Virus record (IMG/VR): IMGVR_UViG_3300008107_000123
Span: 1 to 41,603 of that record
Length of the DNA stretch: 41,603 nt
Strand: one strand, 5' to 3'
Source of the DNA: a virus
A program made the position numbers and the translations under genes. Shown here one piece after another: positions 7,545-17,665 of this stretch; the stretch's first letter is position 1, and each line of letters starts with the position of its first letter. The notes under the pieces were generated by a model, which saw only the letters and a list, made by a program, of their open reading frames with translations, did not search any database and was not told the DNA's origin.

Positions 7545-9737
7545 TTGCGGCGCTTTTCGATTGCAAACCCGTTTTCCTCTGGGTACGTAAGCGAAGTACC
7601 TGACTACGTTGTTCCCGTTGAGAAGGCGTCGTTCGCTCAGGACTCCTTCGCACCGAACGGTGTTGTAAGGCAGCGGAGAGGTCTTAGTTACGCAACGTCG
7701 GTTCTGTCTCCGACGACTATCAACATCTACTCAACCGCGAAAACGAAGTTCGCCCGAAACGGGAACACCCGGGTTGTGGGCGTGACTCAGGCAAACGACT
7801 TCTACGTTTGCAGCACACCAGATCAGGGGACGCTCAACTCGTTTATGACGACTCCGGGCATAACCGGTTCGTACCTCCCGCGTTGCGTGTATGAGGGGGA
7901 ACTCATCTTCTGCCACACCAGCGGACAAGTCCCGCTTCTTCGTTACGCCGGTGCTGTTCCCCGCGGCTTCTCTGCCGGTAGTTCCGCAGCGACGATCAGC
8001 ATGCCCGCTGGTTCGTTTCAGGTTTCCACTACGAGCATCGGCGGCGTTGGGACGAGGACCGGTGAGTACCTGCACTTCACTGCACCGGACGGCGCTGGCA
8101 ACTTTCAGTACCAGCCGCCGCTCTGTGACCTGATCGTTCAGGACACGAGCACCGCCAATGTCTACATCACTGAGGTGATGAGGAACACGAACGGCGGGTC
8201 AACTGCCACGACAAACTCGACAGTCTCTCAGGCCACGCTCGGGACAACTTGGCCCGCCGTTCCTGTCCACGAGGGATTCGTGTCAAGCATTAGCGGGCTC
8301 ACCGTTACACCGGCAGGCATCGCCCCGGCCACTGACGTGTTCACTGGAGGGGGAAGTTACAACTCGACCAAAGACGCGATTGCCATCGGCGGACCCAGCA
8401 CCACATTTCCCCACATTATTGCTGGAGTTACCGTGACGACATCGACAACCCTCGATACCCACTACGCGATTATTCCGGGTTACGCTGGGAACAAGTACTT
8501 CATTCTGAGAAGGTGCCCGTTTAGGGACGCGGAGGTTCACAAGGAATCACTGTGGGGTGTTGGCGTGAAGGAGTTCCCGAGCACCGTCTACGTCTGGCCC
8601 CAGACGAGCAACATAGGTATACCCCCCATGAGCGTTGCCCCATACGCAGCGACCAGCCGCGCTGGCTACTCAAACTCGACCGTCACCGGCTTTCTCACAG
8701 AGAACGACTACACCCTCTTCTCGCTTGACGTACCCAGCAAGTACGATACAACGCCGATTGAGGCGATCCTCTCTACCGATGGACCGCTTCTTGTTCTCAA
8801 GACCGACTCTGTTTACGGTATCTACGGGGCGTTCGACTCGACTTCCAGAGACACAGGCGGCGGTCTTGAAGTAAACAAGATCGCGGACTGGGGCGGGTGC
8901 CTTGACCTAAGGTCTGCGATCAGTGGGGAAAACGGCGTCTACTGGGCGGGCGGAGACGGCATCTACACGTGGAGGGGCGGTCAGGTCGTTGACCTTACTG
9001 CCGGTGTCGTGCAGCGGGAGTGGCGTGCTCTGATGCTCGGCTACCAGCGTGGGACATCAACCGTGTCGTGTGGTATCGCCGCGAACAGGTACCTTGTTGT
9101 CGCCGCCGCTGGGCTTGACAACACCAAGACATCTGGCGCAATGATCGGACCAGACACTTCTGCGCCTAGCAGCAGAACACTCGTCTACGACATCGCCACG
9201 TCATCTTGGCTTGGCCGCATGACGAACTTCTCGCCGACTCACATGTGGACATCAGCAGAAGAGGACGGCGGTGCCGCGTGTCTTGCTGCGAGTAACAACG
9301 ACAGCCGGATTATCGACTGCGGTGTTGCGTACGAGCCCGAGTCTGCGCTCGCCACTGACGCAACCAATGCGTCGTTTCCTTCGATGAAGTTGTGGAGCAC
9401 CGCGTCTTTGGCTCAGGCAGAAGGTATCGAGGGAGAGGCTCGGTTCTGCGACGCCGTTATCCACTCGAACCTCTACGACGTATCGACTCCGACTACATCC
9501 ATTACCGCAACCGTCGCATCTGGGGGGAGTCTTTACACCGACCCGACGTCTAGCAAGACCATCGGTTCGATTTCAGCCACGACAACCGACCGAGTTGACA
9601 GGGACAAGTTCAGCGTAAACCGATCCGGACGCCTCCACCAGATCAGGCTGGAAGTATCTGCCACCGATTCAAGCAACGCTAAGTCGGAAATCTCAGAGAT
9701 CGTTATGTCGTTCCGCGACTCGCGTAGGGGTACGTAA
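7545..9737 (+). CDS. Tail nozzle-like protein (gp10/tail tubular B-type)
   Basis: TTG start immediately after the adaptor stop; 730 residues beginning MRRFSIANPFSSGYV. The body is beta-rich with repeated WD/propeller-like segments, including GPLLVLKTDSVYGIYG and NGVYWAGGDGIYTWRGG, which I recognise from large nozzle or packaged-DNA-stabilising proteins of short-tailed phages. Such proteins form the hexameric tube below the adaptor and plug the DNA. Length agrees with T7 gp12 (about 790) and similar proteins. The C-terminus contains a domain with EISEIVMSFRDSRRGT. The stop overlaps the next ATG by one base. Confidence 0.68.
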   Translation: MRRFSIANPFSSGYVSEVPDYVVPVEKASFAQDSFAPNGVVRQRRGLSYATSVLSPTTINIYSTAKTKFARNGNTRVVGVTQANDFYVCSTPDQGTLNSFMTTPGITGSYLPRCVYEGELIFCHTSGQVPLLRYAGAVPRGFSAGSSAATISMPAGSFQVSTTSIGGVGTRTGEYLHFTAPDGAGNFQYQPPLCDLIVQDTSTANVYITEVMRNTNGGSTATTNSTVSQATLGTTWPAVPVHEGFVSSISGLTVTPAGIAPATDVFTGGGSYNSTKDAIAIGGPSTTFPHIIAGVTVTTSTTLDTHYAIIPGYAGNKYFILRRCPFRDAEVHKESLWGVGVKEFPSTVYVWPQTSNIGIPPMSVAPYAATSRAGYSNSTVTGFLTENDYTLFSLDVPSKYDTTPIEAILSTDGPLLVLKTDSVYGIYGAFDSTSRDTGGGLEVNKIADWGGCLDLRSAISGENGVYWAGGDGIYTWRGGQVVDLTAGVVQREWRALMLGYQRGTSTVSCGIAANRYLVVAAAGLDNTKTSGAMIGPDTSAPSSRTLVYDIATSSWLGRMTNFSPTHMWTSAEEDGGAACLAASNNDSRIIDCGVAYEPESALATDATNASFPSMKLWSTASLAQAEGIEGEARFCDAVIHSNLYDVSTPTTSITATVASGGSLYTDPTSSKTIGSISATTTDRVDRDKFSVNRSGRLHQIRLEVSATDSSNAKSEISEIVMSFRDSRRGT

Positions 9738-10291
9738 TGGACATCACTATGGACGACGTGCGGCGTGAGGTGGTCAACTACGTCAAGAGCGGCGAGTTCA
9801 AGAGCGTGGTCCAGAACCAATACCGTGATCTGCTCACTCCGACTATTCGTGGCTGCTCGATCTCGTACGACATGAGCGCGGTAAACACTGGTAAATCAAC
9901 CGCGTGGTCAAATGTTTACGTCACATACGACAACGGCGGCTATCGAGTAGCAGGCGACCAGAACTCGATCGTTATTCCCAACGGTCTTTCCGGTGTCTAC
10001 CTTGTGCTTGCTGACGTAACTATTACTCCTGCCGGTGCTTCACCAGCAACATCTATGGACATGAGCATAAACGGGTACTCCACCAACGAGATCACCGGGC
10101 TTGGGGGTTCGTCGATTGCGCTTGACTCCAACAAGAAGGCATTTCTGCAATGGTCGTCGAACAACTTCCTTCCCCTGAACGAAGGCGACGTCATCTATTT
10201 GAGCGGTGGCTCGTCCAGCACAACGGAACAGTGGACGTGCCCCGTCCTCCAGAACCACATCTCAGTTATCAAGTTCCCGTTCGGTTCATAG
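9737..10291 (+). CDS. Tail-associated jelly-roll-like protein, possible receptor-binding component
   Basis: ATG overlaps the preceding stop (TAATG). The product has 184 residues: a short N-terminal helix (DDVRREVVNYVKSGEFKS) that could dock to the nozzle, then about 150 residues of alternating Gly/Ser/Asn-rich strands without cysteines at the predicted surface. The pattern SGVYLVLADVTITPAG and EGDVIYLSGGSSST is like C1q/TNF-type fibre heads. A role in host-surface contact is inferred from fold impression and location. Confidence 0.5.
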   Translation: MDITMDDVRREVVNYVKSGEFKSVVQNQYRDLLTPTIRGCSISYDMSAVNTGKSTAWSNVYVTYDNGGYRVAGDQNSIVIPNGLSGVYLVLADVTITPAGASPATSMDMSINGYSTNEITGLGGSSIALDSNKKAFLQWSSNNFLPLNEGDVIYLSGGSSSTTEQWTCPVLQNHISVIKFPFGS

Positions 10292-10306
10292 GTAAGATAG
10301 GCATAC

Positions 10307-11170
10307 ATGAGCACTAACTACTTCAAGCCTCCGAAGTATTCGACACCGAGTGTCATCAGCAATCCCGCTGCGGACGTCCCAATGCCGTCGCTTCTTTCCG
10401 TTGACACCAGCAGCCCCGACTACCAGAAGTACGGCGCTCTCACTGGGGGGACTAACTACGCGGCCCGCCAGAACATCACCGACCAGTTGGCCAACGAGGG
10501 CGACAAGTCTCTTTACCAGACCTTCCTGAGGAACATGGGGGCAAAGAGGACTGACTACTCGGGGAGGCTCGCTGGGTATGGTGGTATCTCGTTCAAGTCC
10601 GACGACCCAACGACGACAAAGCGCGAGGACTTCGAGATTGAGCAGCGCACTGGTCAGACTGGGCAGCGAGAGGCCGCTGGTGTGCAGGGCGCCACTTCGG
10701 CCGCAGCGTCCCGCGGTATCCGTGGGCAGGCACGCAACCTTATGATCGGCGCTGCGCTACAGCGGGTCAGCGAGGAGGCCCGCACGATCATCAACCAGTA
10801 CGCGGCAGAGATCAGCCCCACGCAGCCGGGCGGTCTGGCGTACGAACTTCAGCAAGAGCAGCAACGTCTCGTCAATAGTTGGGGGGAGTTGTACGGCAAG
10901 GACGTAAACGAAGCCTTGACCGAGCAGTTGCGTCAGGAGGCAGTGAATACTGCCGCCGCTCAGGCTTCTGCCCGTCAGGCCGCTCAGGCTGCGTTTGACG
11001 CCGCCAACCCCATTGGGCGCGTGACGGGACAGTGGGCCAACAAGACCTTCGCCGAGAACGCGATCAAGAAGTTGCGTGCCGAGGGCAGGTACCCCGCCGA
11101 TAAGTTTGATCTGAAGATCGGTAAGCCGGGCGGGAAGAACTACTACGTTATTATGGCGAGCAAGAAGTAA
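10307..11170 (+). CDS. Probable internal virion (ejection) protein, small
   Basis: ATG with AGGT sequence upstream; 287 residues. The first 60 residues are polar and Tyr/Pro-rich (STNYFKPPKYSTPSVIS). The rest is helical and rich in Ala, Gln, Glu and Arg (residues about 100-240), ending in a small basic beta motif (KIGKPGGKNYYVIMASKK). The next two genes have the same general character, and the three follow the nozzle gene in the place occupied by ejected core proteins in T7- and P22-like phages. There is no signal peptide and no identified enzyme motif. Confidence 0.55.
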   Translation: MSTNYFKPPKYSTPSVISNPAADVPMPSLLSVDTSSPDYQKYGALTGGTNYAARQNITDQLANEGDKSLYQTFLRNMGAKRTDYSGRLAGYGGISFKSDDPTTTKREDFEIEQRTGQTGQREAAGVQGATSAAASRGIRGQARNLMIGAALQRVSEEARTIINQYAAEISPTQPGGLAYELQQEQQRLVNSWGELYGKDVNEALTEQLRQEAVNTAAAQASARQAAQAAFDAANPIGRVTGQWANKTFAENAIKKLRAEGRYPADKFDLKIGKPGGKNYYVIMASKK

Positions 11171-12708
11171 TGGCCGTCGATTACACCAACTACCGACCAG
11201 ACCTTTCGGGCATCTACCCGAACGCGGGGACTGGTGACGATGTAACTACCGGTCGTTATGGCGGGACGTCTCCGGACTACAACCGCCGCATTTCCCGAGT
11301 AAGGACGTACTTCAAGAAGCCGCGCAACTACTCCAAGTTGGCTGGCCTTGGTTACGTTCTCCCCAACATCGGTGGCCTGCGCCTGAAGGACATCAACACG
11401 GCGCAGGGAAGGCGCACCGCCATCATGGGCGGACCCGGGAACCTCGTCTATGGGCTCGCTGGCCCCAACGCCCGTAAGGGGATGATGATCGGGCGCGACG
11501 CGAAGGGGCGTATTGCGCTCGTTCGCAGAACGCCTAAGCCCCCCTCGCCGGGCGCTGGCGCACCCGGGGCTGGAACTCCGAGCGGCCCCCAGTTGCCAAA
11601 GACCGACGAGTACACCCAGTACGAGAAGGACTACCCGTGGGTTGCGAACTACCTCCGCAGCCTGAGGGACGAGGGCGCTGCCTTCGAGACGAAGTACAAG
11701 AACGATTTCCTCCCCAACGTAACCAACGCTCTAAACGCCTACGCAAACCTTGGCACCCAGACCTCCGATAGGTACGCGAGGGCGGCGGCTGCATCTGTCG
11801 CAGCAAATCAGGCAGCGGCAAACGTCGCTCCGACCGAGGCTGCTGGCGCAACCGGTGCGTTCGATCCGATCGCCCTTGCTGCGTCTCAGGCAGCGTCGCG
11901 GGCGATGGGAGAAGCATCCGCTGAGAACGCACGCTTCGCTGCTACCCAGTCCGCACTCGCGCCTGCCAGTGCTGCGCAAGGTCTGCTCGCTGGTATCCAG
12001 CGCGGCTACTCATCTATCTCGGCCGAGTACTCGCGCAAGCGCCTAGAGGATCAGATGAAGATCGAGCAGTGGATCGACGAGCAGAAGTCGTCCGCGCTGG
12101 ACCGTCAGGTGCAGCAGCAGTACAACCTCGGGATGCTCAACCTTCAGCAGGGCGAACTCGACCTTGACATTCTGAAGGAGAAGAACGACGCTGCACGTGC
12201 GGGCAAGTTCTCTGACTCCGAACTCTCCGACAAGGGTTTCGTGAGGGTTCCGACCGGTAAGAAGTTGGGTCCGAAGAGTATCGCTGCCGTCAACCGTACT
12301 GTGGTCACCTCTACCGAGGGGACACGTTGGTACAAGCCCGGCGACAGCGGAAGCGGCGGCAAGGGCGGCAGCGGTAACGGGCTCACCGCCAACCAGCAGC
12401 AGCAACTCGGCAAGCAACTCCTAGAGGTGTATCAGGGGACTACGAGGGACGTCGCCGGTAACGTCACTGGTCAGGGTCCGGGTTACCGCGACCTTCCGAT
12501 CCAGCAGCAGATCGCCAAGATTGAGACGTGGGTTCGGCAGGAGGTCGAGCGGGGCAACATCCCGCGTAACCGCGCCGCCATCGCGTCGTTTATCGCTGCC
12601 GCTATCCCGTTCCTTCAGACCAACAACGGCGGCATTTACAAGACTGCCCCGCAGGGAAACACGACTACGTGGGGCAACCGGATCGCAGCACGGATCGTCG
12701 GCGGGTAG
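11170..12708 (+). CDS. Probable internal virion (ejection) protein, Ala/Gln-rich
   Basis: TAATG overlap with the previous gene; 512 residues. An N-terminal polar Tyr/Arg-rich region is followed by a Pro/Gly/Ala linker (about residues 120-140). A long Ala-rich helical stretch spans about 180-280 (for example AAAASVAANQAAANVA). A Gln/Glu coiled coil lies at about 290-340 (DRQVQQQYNLGMLNLQQGE). A Gly/Ser linker sits near 390-405, and a small C-terminal domain follows. Composition resembles DNA-ejection proteins that form trans-envelope conduits. No catalytic motif is visible, and the assignment is by composition and synteny. Confidence 0.55.
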   Translation: MAVDYTNYRPDLSGIYPNAGTGDDVTTGRYGGTSPDYNRRISRVRTYFKKPRNYSKLAGLGYVLPNIGGLRLKDINTAQGRRTAIMGGPGNLVYGLAGPNARKGMMIGRDAKGRIALVRRTPKPPSPGAGAPGAGTPSGPQLPKTDEYTQYEKDYPWVANYLRSLRDEGAAFETKYKNDFLPNVTNALNAYANLGTQTSDRYARAAAASVAANQAAANVAPTEAAGATGAFDPIALAASQAASRAMGEASAENARFAATQSALAPASAAQGLLAGIQRGYSSISAEYSRKRLEDQMKIEQWIDEQKSSALDRQVQQQYNLGMLNLQQGELDLDILKEKNDAARAGKFSDSELSDKGFVRVPTGKKLGPKSIAAVNRTVVTSTEGTRWYKPGDSGSGGKGGSGNGLTANQQQQLGKQLLEVYQGTTRDVAGNVTGQGPGYRDLPIQQQIAKIETWVRQEVERGNIPRNRAAIASFIAAAIPFLQTNNGGIYKTAPQGNTTTWGNRIAARIVGG

Positions 12709-12711
12709 CCA

Positions 12712-15700
12712 GTGGCCCCGGAGACGTGGCTCGACAAGTACTTCCCCAAGGATAAGAAGCGGAAGCAGAGCGGAAGTAAGCGGCCAGCGCGGTTTGCCAA
12801 CGCCCCGGAACGCAGGGCGATGGACAAGCGGGTTCGGCGGGCGATCGAGTTGCGCCTGTCGCAGAAGGTCAAGGCCGCTATCGAGTCGGCGGAACCGAAG
12901 GAACCTGACCGCGGCGGTGTTCTCGGGGCAATAGGTGACTTCACTGGGGGTGCGCTTGGTCTAGGCGTGAACCTTCTGCGGGACGCCTCTCAGGTCATCC
13001 CGGGCCTATCGCGTCAGGTGTACGAGGGCGCTAAGGCGACAACGGGGATGGCGGCAGGATCGTCACCCAGCCTCCTTACCGAGGCGCTTGGTTATCGTCC
13101 TTCGTTTGTGAAGTCCGCACAGAAGCAGGGCGAACTCGTAACCGACGCCTTGATCTCCCCCTACGATCAGGCCAAGTATTTCGGTGGGCCTCTCCTTGAA
13201 GGCGACTTCGGGGAAACTGGTCGTCGTATCTACGACAACCCTCTCGGCGCTATCGGGGTTGCGTCCATCGTGTACCCGGGAGTCGGAGGTGCTGTCGGGG
13301 CAGGGTTGCGTGGTGTAGGTAGGGCGACACGGGGCACACGAGCCGGTGCTGCCGCCGAGAGGTTCGGGTCAAAGCAGACCGTACGACGTGAGGGTTCCCT
13401 GTTCCCAGAAGAGGGTCCGCGTCCTAGGCGTGAGCGGCCCGACGAAGTAATCACTGACCCCATAACTGGGGACTCCGTTGTTAGGCAGCGGCGCGAGCGG
13501 TCGGCGAACATCCTTACCCGCGAGTTCCAGAAGTACGTTGCGGACCCCGCAGTTGGCGGGATAAAGAAGGCTGTCGGGAAAATCCCCGGTAGCCGCAACC
13601 CTCTTTCCCCAGCCAAGCGAGCGCAGCGGGTGTCAAGGAAGGGCACCCGGGAACTCACGTACTCGATGGCGACGCAGTTGGATCAAAGCGTTCTTCTTGG
13701 CGCAGAGCCGTGGATGCGTTCAGTCCGCCAGATTCCCAAGACGCTCGGACGTGGGAAGAAGGCAAAGGTCGCGTACGCCACTGCCGCGATTCGGGCTATG
13801 GGTCTGAACAACACAAGCCGGACGCAGACCAACAGGAGGTGGGGGATTGACGGGCTTACCGAGCAGTGGACAGAGTGGCTCGGGAAGGTAGACGACTCAA
13901 CCCCGAAGGACGCAATCAAGGCCACGGAGGAGAACATCGAACTCCTTCGTCAGATTCCTGACGAGTGGCTCGATCCTGCGACTGCCCCTCGCCCGCTGAA
14001 CGAACTTGTCCGTGCGACAGAGCGCATACTTAGCGACGCAACTACTCTCAAGGTTTCAGCCGGTGCGGTCACCGCAAAGACTGCCGCCCTCTCCGGACGA
14101 AGGGCTCAGTACATCGCGGCTGGCGTCTACGGTAACTACCTGAAGGCTCGCAAGTCCAGCGAGAAGGCGGACAAGCGTGCGGCTCAACTCGTGACTATCG
14201 CTGGCGACATCGCAAATCTCCGCCAGTCAATCGCAACCTCTAAGGCCGCTGGGCGCAAGGCGACAAAGAAGCAGGAGCGCCTCGCCGAACTCCAGCGCAA
14301 GGAGAAGGAGGTGCGCCGTCAGGAGAACTCCAACCGCAAGAAGGCCGACGAAAATACTCGCGTCCTGAACTCTACGGTTGACCCAGAGATGAAGCCGGGT
14401 CAGTACTTCCCCATGAAGCCAGCCGCCAAGAAGTTGAAGGGCACCCGGCAGGGGCTCGGTATTACTGCGCAGTTGCGCGTTGCGAAGGAGAAGCAGAACA
14501 AGGGGAAGGTTCTCCGTTCGGGTAGTGCGTCGTTCGCCCCCGATGTTGTACTCAGTGCGCTGAAGGACGCAACCGACGTGAGGCTGCGTAGCGACACCCT
14601 CTCGATGATCTTCGCTCGTTATGCGGTGAAGGACGGAGACGGCATCCCGATCTCCGAGGACGCAGCGGTAAACCTTGTGAGGGCTCACCCCGAACTCTAC
14701 GTTGCCATGTCTAAGCGTGACCTTGTTGAACTGATCCCGTCGCAGGAGGGCCGCGTTGCCCAGAAGGGGCTCACCGAACTCGCTGACGACATCGACGGGA
14801 CGAGGTACCTGCTTCCGAAGAGTGTCGTCAACGAGTGGCAGGGGATACTCGGGGCGCGTAGCGGTGCAGGGAAGGCGATCGACGACATAAACGCCATGTG
14901 GAAGGCTGGCGTCCTCGCGCTTTCCCCACGCTGGTACACGCAGAACATCTTCGGTAACAGCCTCATGTTCGCTCTCGGGGCGGGCATAGACATACAGGCG
15001 ATCAGGATGGCGTTCAACCCGAAGTACCGCGACTCGGTGCTAGCCGACCTCGCCGCGCACGGGAACTCTTCTGACCTCGGTGAGTTGGCGAGGAAGTACG
15101 GTATGAAGCCGGATAGGAACCTGATAAAGCGCGTTGTTGTCGCTGGCTACCAGATAAACAACCGCTTCGAGTCCCTGTTCCGCCGTGCCATCTTCCACCA
15201 CGTTGCGAAGAAGAAGTTGAAGGAAGAGGGGATGGTGAAGAACTGGGGCAACAACTCCGCAGTTCTCGCAGACGCTTGGCTCACCGTCGCTACCGCAGCG
15301 AAGAACGGAGAGCCGTGGGCTATGAAACTCGCCGATCAGGTGCGCATCGAAAGCACGCGCTTCCTCGGCGAGTACGTCAGGTACAACAGTTTCGAGCGGG
15401 CAATCCTTCGTCGTGCGTACCCGTTCTATGGATGGATGCGGACTGTCATGCGCCTCGCGTTCGCGCTGCCTGTCAAGCACCCGAAGCGTGCTGGACTGAT
15501 CGTCGTCTCGTCTCAGATGGCGTACCACATGTACAACGACGAAGAGTCAGAGGCGCTCAACCCGTACTCCGGTCTGGTCGATGAGGACATGTTCATCCAG
15601 ACCAGCATCCTTATGCCGCAGGAGACGGCTACCCCCATTATCGGTGGACTTGGCAGGCTGCTCGGTATGGCTCAGCGTGGTGACTACGCTGCTATGCCTG

Positions 15701-16257
15701 TCGCCTTCGCTCAGGAAGCGTTGAAGCAGGCTGGCCCCCTCGTGTCCCTCCCGTCCGTCCTTCTAACTGGACGCTCTGCGCTGAACGTCGCCCCGCAGTT
15801 GAGCGGCGATCCCGAGTACGGGACCGACCCTGCATCTGGACGCACTTACGAGATGGACCCGATCAGTGGGCGACCAGTCGATGTTGTCCGTCCGCTTCCT
15901 CTAGACGCGATGGCAGAGAGTTACTTCCCGTTCCTTACGCCGCTAAAGAACCTTGCTGCTGGAACCAGAGGCAACGAGCGACTTGCTGCCGATGCGTCGT
16001 TCCTCGACATCGCTGCGAACCGTCTTGGCGGAGGCGACAGGGAGGACATCTTCCTGCCGAGGGGTCTTTACGGCCAGCCGATTGAGCGTTCGTGGGTCAC
16101 CGAACTAACCGGGTCGTTGTTGGGCGGGCCGGTCTATAAGTACAATCCTGAAAGCGCAGCAGCGCAGAAAATCCTCACGGACCAGAGGGCAGCGGACGCT
16201 TACGTTGCTTCGTTCAAGCGTCGCCTTCGTAACCGGGCTCTGCTGACAAGAGACTAA
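12712..16257 (+). CDS. Very large internal virion protein
   Basis: GTG start 3 nt after the previous stop; 1181 residues, the longest gene in the window. The N-terminus is very basic (DKYFPKDKKRKQSGSKRPAR). A Gly/Ala/Val hydrophobic segment lies at about 185-200 and a charged coiled coil at about 480-550. A hydrophobic pair lies near 903-935 (LAFALPVKHPKRAGLIVVSS), which could insert in membrane during ejection. The C-terminal third has repeated Gly/Pro motifs. Size and place fit the T7 gp16 / P22 gp16-20 class of proteins expelled before DNA. In T7 the equivalent carries a transglycosylase; here the muralytic domains are in the next gene instead. No protease or polymerase motif was found. 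Confidence 0.6.
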   Translation: MAPETWLDKYFPKDKKRKQSGSKRPARFANAPERRAMDKRVRRAIELRLSQKVKAAIESAEPKEPDRGGVLGAIGDFTGGALGLGVNLLRDASQVIPGLSRQVYEGAKATTGMAAGSSPSLLTEALGYRPSFVKSAQKQGELVTDALISPYDQAKYFGGPLLEGDFGETGRRIYDNPLGAIGVASIVYPGVGGAVGAGLRGVGRATRGTRAGAAAERFGSKQTVRREGSLFPEEGPRPRRERPDEVITDPITGDSVVRQRRERSANILTREFQKYVADPAVGGIKKAVGKIPGSRNPLSPAKRAQRVSRKGTRELTYSMATQLDQSVLLGAEPWMRSVRQIPKTLGRGKKAKVAYATAAIRAMGLNNTSRTQTNRRWGIDGLTEQWTEWLGKVDDSTPKDAIKATEENIELLRQIPDEWLDPATAPRPLNELVRATERILSDATTLKVSAGAVTAKTAALSGRRAQYIAAGVYGNYLKARKSSEKADKRAAQLVTIAGDIANLRQSIATSKAAGRKATKKQERLAELQRKEKEVRRQENSNRKKADENTRVLNSTVDPEMKPGQYFPMKPAAKKLKGTRQGLGITAQLRVAKEKQNKGKVLRSGSASFAPDVVLSALKDATDVRLRSDTLSMIFARYAVKDGDGIPISEDAAVNLVRAHPELYVAMSKRDLVELIPSQEGRVAQKGLTELADDIDGTRYLLPKSVVNEWQGILGARSGAGKAIDDINAMWKAGVLALSPRWYTQNIFGNSLMFALGAGIDIQAIRMAFNPKYRDSVLADLAAHGNSSDLGELARKYGMKPDRNLIKRVVVAGYQINNRFESLFRRAIFHHVAKKKLKEEGMVKNWGNNSAVLADAWLTVATAAKNGEPWAMKLADQVRIESTRFLGEYVRYNSFERAILRRAYPFYGWMRTVMRLAFALPVKHPKRAGLIVVSSQMAYHMYNDEESEALNPYSGLVDEDMFIQTSILMPQETATPIIGGLGRLLGMAQRGDYAAMPVAFAQEALKQAGPLVSLPSVLLTGRSALNVAPQLSGDPEYGTDPASGRTYEMDPISGRPVDVVRPLPLDAMAESYFPFLTPLKNLAAGTRGNERLAADASFLDIAANRLGGGDREDIFLPRGLYGQPIERSWVTELTGSLLGGPVYKYNPESAAAQKILTDQRAADAYVASFKRRLRNRALLTRD

Positions 16258-17432
16258 TGGCAACGGGCATCCCGACATACGAGCAGTTCCGCCGCTCACT
16301 CGCTGGCACACCGATGGTGGGCGAGGCGAAGGGCATCTACAACGCTGCGATCGGAAGCGGCATCAACCCCGCTTTCGTTGCCGGGCTTGCTTCAGCGGAG
16401 TCGAGTTACGGGACAAAGGGTTACGCGAGGGGGACGAACAACCCGTACGGTCTTGGCGTTCACCTCGGGTGGACTTTCAAGAACTACAGCGAGGCTACGA
16501 GGCGGCTCGGAAAGACTCTGAACTCGCTTGGGTATCCCGGCCTTTACCGCGACCGGGGTCTTGCCGGGATCATCAGTAGGTACACGCCTGCGTCAGACGG
16601 TAACGACGAGGGCGCCCACTTCAGGAACATCATGTCTGGCGGGCGGAGGACCGGCGGCAACCCCGGGCAGGTTTATGTGCGCGGCGGAGTTGTCCCATCC
16701 ACCTCTGGCGCAGAGCCGAGCGTTGGGTCACCCCCCCCGTCAATGGGGGTAACCCGGCCGATGGCCGGGCAGGGAGGCGGAGCGGGTAGCGCGACGTTGC
16801 TAAAGCAACTCGTGAACCAGTACGTTCTGTCTAAGGCGGGCACGCTCACTCCAGAAGTCGCTAGGAAAACGACGTTGCAGATGGCGCGTGCCGCGGGAAG
16901 CGCCTTCGGGAAGTCCATGATGCCGCAGGCGTCAATGCCGGGCATCACGCCTGATTATGGTGGCGGAGGGTCTATCGACGAACGCAGCCCGTCGCCCGCT
17001 GAGTCTACGTCTACGCCGATACTCCGTATCCCGGGGCAGCCGAGGCTTAGGGCTAGCGGAGGACCCGGTGGAGGAACCCACAGTTTCAAGGAACGTGGGT
17101 ACAGTTGGTTCGACGACATGGCGTACGATCTTTTCGCTGGCTCGGGGACGCCGATCACCACACCCCTGACGGGACGAGTGAAGAACATCAGCGGCCAGCC
17201 CGGGGGGGACGCGAGGTTCGCCGGGTATGGCGTGACCGTCGATTACGGCGGTGGAAGGCAAGCGTTCTTCAAGCATCTCGGCGCACTGGGGCCGAAGATC
17301 AAGATCGGCGCCACCATCCCGCGCGGGACTCTTATCGGCGGGCTCGACAGGGCGACGGCGGGTGGACCCCACCTCCACCTCGGAGCGACTAACCGTGGTT
17401 TTCTCGAACAGATTTTGAGTTACTACAAGTGA
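16257..17432 (+). CDS. Virion-associated peptidoglycan hydrolase: lysozyme-like N-terminus plus M23-type C-terminus
   Basis: TAATG overlap with the large internal protein gene; 391 residues. Residues 30-125 resemble lysozyme-superfamily glucosaminidase/transglycosylase domains: INPAFVAGLASAESSYGTKG places the likely catalytic Glu at 48, followed by NNPYGLGVH. A Gly/Pro/Ser linker spans about 130-280. The C-terminal 110 residues match M23/LytM peptidases: D291 in AYDLFAGSGTP, H340 in FFKHLG, and the closing HLH pair at 372-374. The first zinc-ligand His of the HxxxD motif is replaced by Asp287, so activity may be altered. It may act during entry or lysis; coupling to the internal virion genes favours entry. 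Confidence 0.75.
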   Translation: MATGIPTYEQFRRSLAGTPMVGEAKGIYNAAIGSGINPAFVAGLASAESSYGTKGYARGTNNPYGLGVHLGWTFKNYSEATRRLGKTLNSLGYPGLYRDRGLAGIISRYTPASDGNDEGAHFRNIMSGGRRTGGNPGQVYVRGGVVPSTSGAEPSVGSPPPSMGVTRPMAGQGGGAGSATLLKQLVNQYVLSKAGTLTPEVARKTTLQMARAAGSAFGKSMMPQASMPGITPDYGGGGSIDERSPSPAESTSTPILRIPGQPRLRASGGPGGGTHSFKERGYSWFDDMAYDLFAGSGTPITTPLTGRVKNISGQPGGDARFAGYGVTVDYGGGRQAFFKHLGALGPKIKIGATIPRGTLIGGLDRATAGGPHLHLGATNRGFLEQILSYYK

Positions 17433-17656
17433 GTCCGGAGAACATCATCGGGATCATGCGTCGCCTTGACGAGATCAAGGGGGACGTCGATGAGGTCAAG
17501 GCGCTCGCCAAGGAAACGAACGGGCGCATCAGGGAACTCGAACTCTGGCGGGCGAGGATGCAGGGGGCTGCGTCTAGCGCAAGGATTTTCTGGGTAGTCG
17601 TCGGTGGTGTCGTCACCGCCATTACGATAAGACTGTTTACTAACTTCACCTTTTAG
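17429..17656 (+). CDS. XhlA-like membrane protein of the lysis cassette (coiled coil plus one TM)
   Basis: GTG overlaps the previous stop by 4 nt; 75 residues. Residues 8-45 form a heptad-patterned helix (RRLDEIKGDVDEVKALAKET). It is followed by one hydrophobic segment at about 52-70 (RIFWVVVGGVVTAITIRLF). This is the layout of XhlA-type haemolysin/holin-associated proteins, which sit in the membrane and assist holin-endolysin lysis. It lies between two peptidoglycan hydrolase genes and just upstream of a two-TM holin candidate, supporting a lysis role. The name is by topology only. Confidence 0.6.
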   Translation: MSPENIIGIMRRLDEIKGDVDEVKALAKETNGRIRELELWRARMQGAASSARIFWVVVGGVVTAITIRLFTNFTF

Positions 17657-17665
17657 GGGGCGGCA

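Noticed and set aside
10288-10298. ATAGGTAAGAT, seen again as ATAGGTAAGGT at 35916, as a rightward promoter motif
   Set aside because: Both contain the stop of the previous gene and an SD-like AGGT; distances to the start differ (8 and 17 nt) and no -35 is shared.
16725-16753. Inverted repeat in the M23 hydrolase gene as a terminator
   Set aside because: One mismatch, no T-run, and it lies in a Pro/Gly linker coding region, so chance G/C runs explain it.
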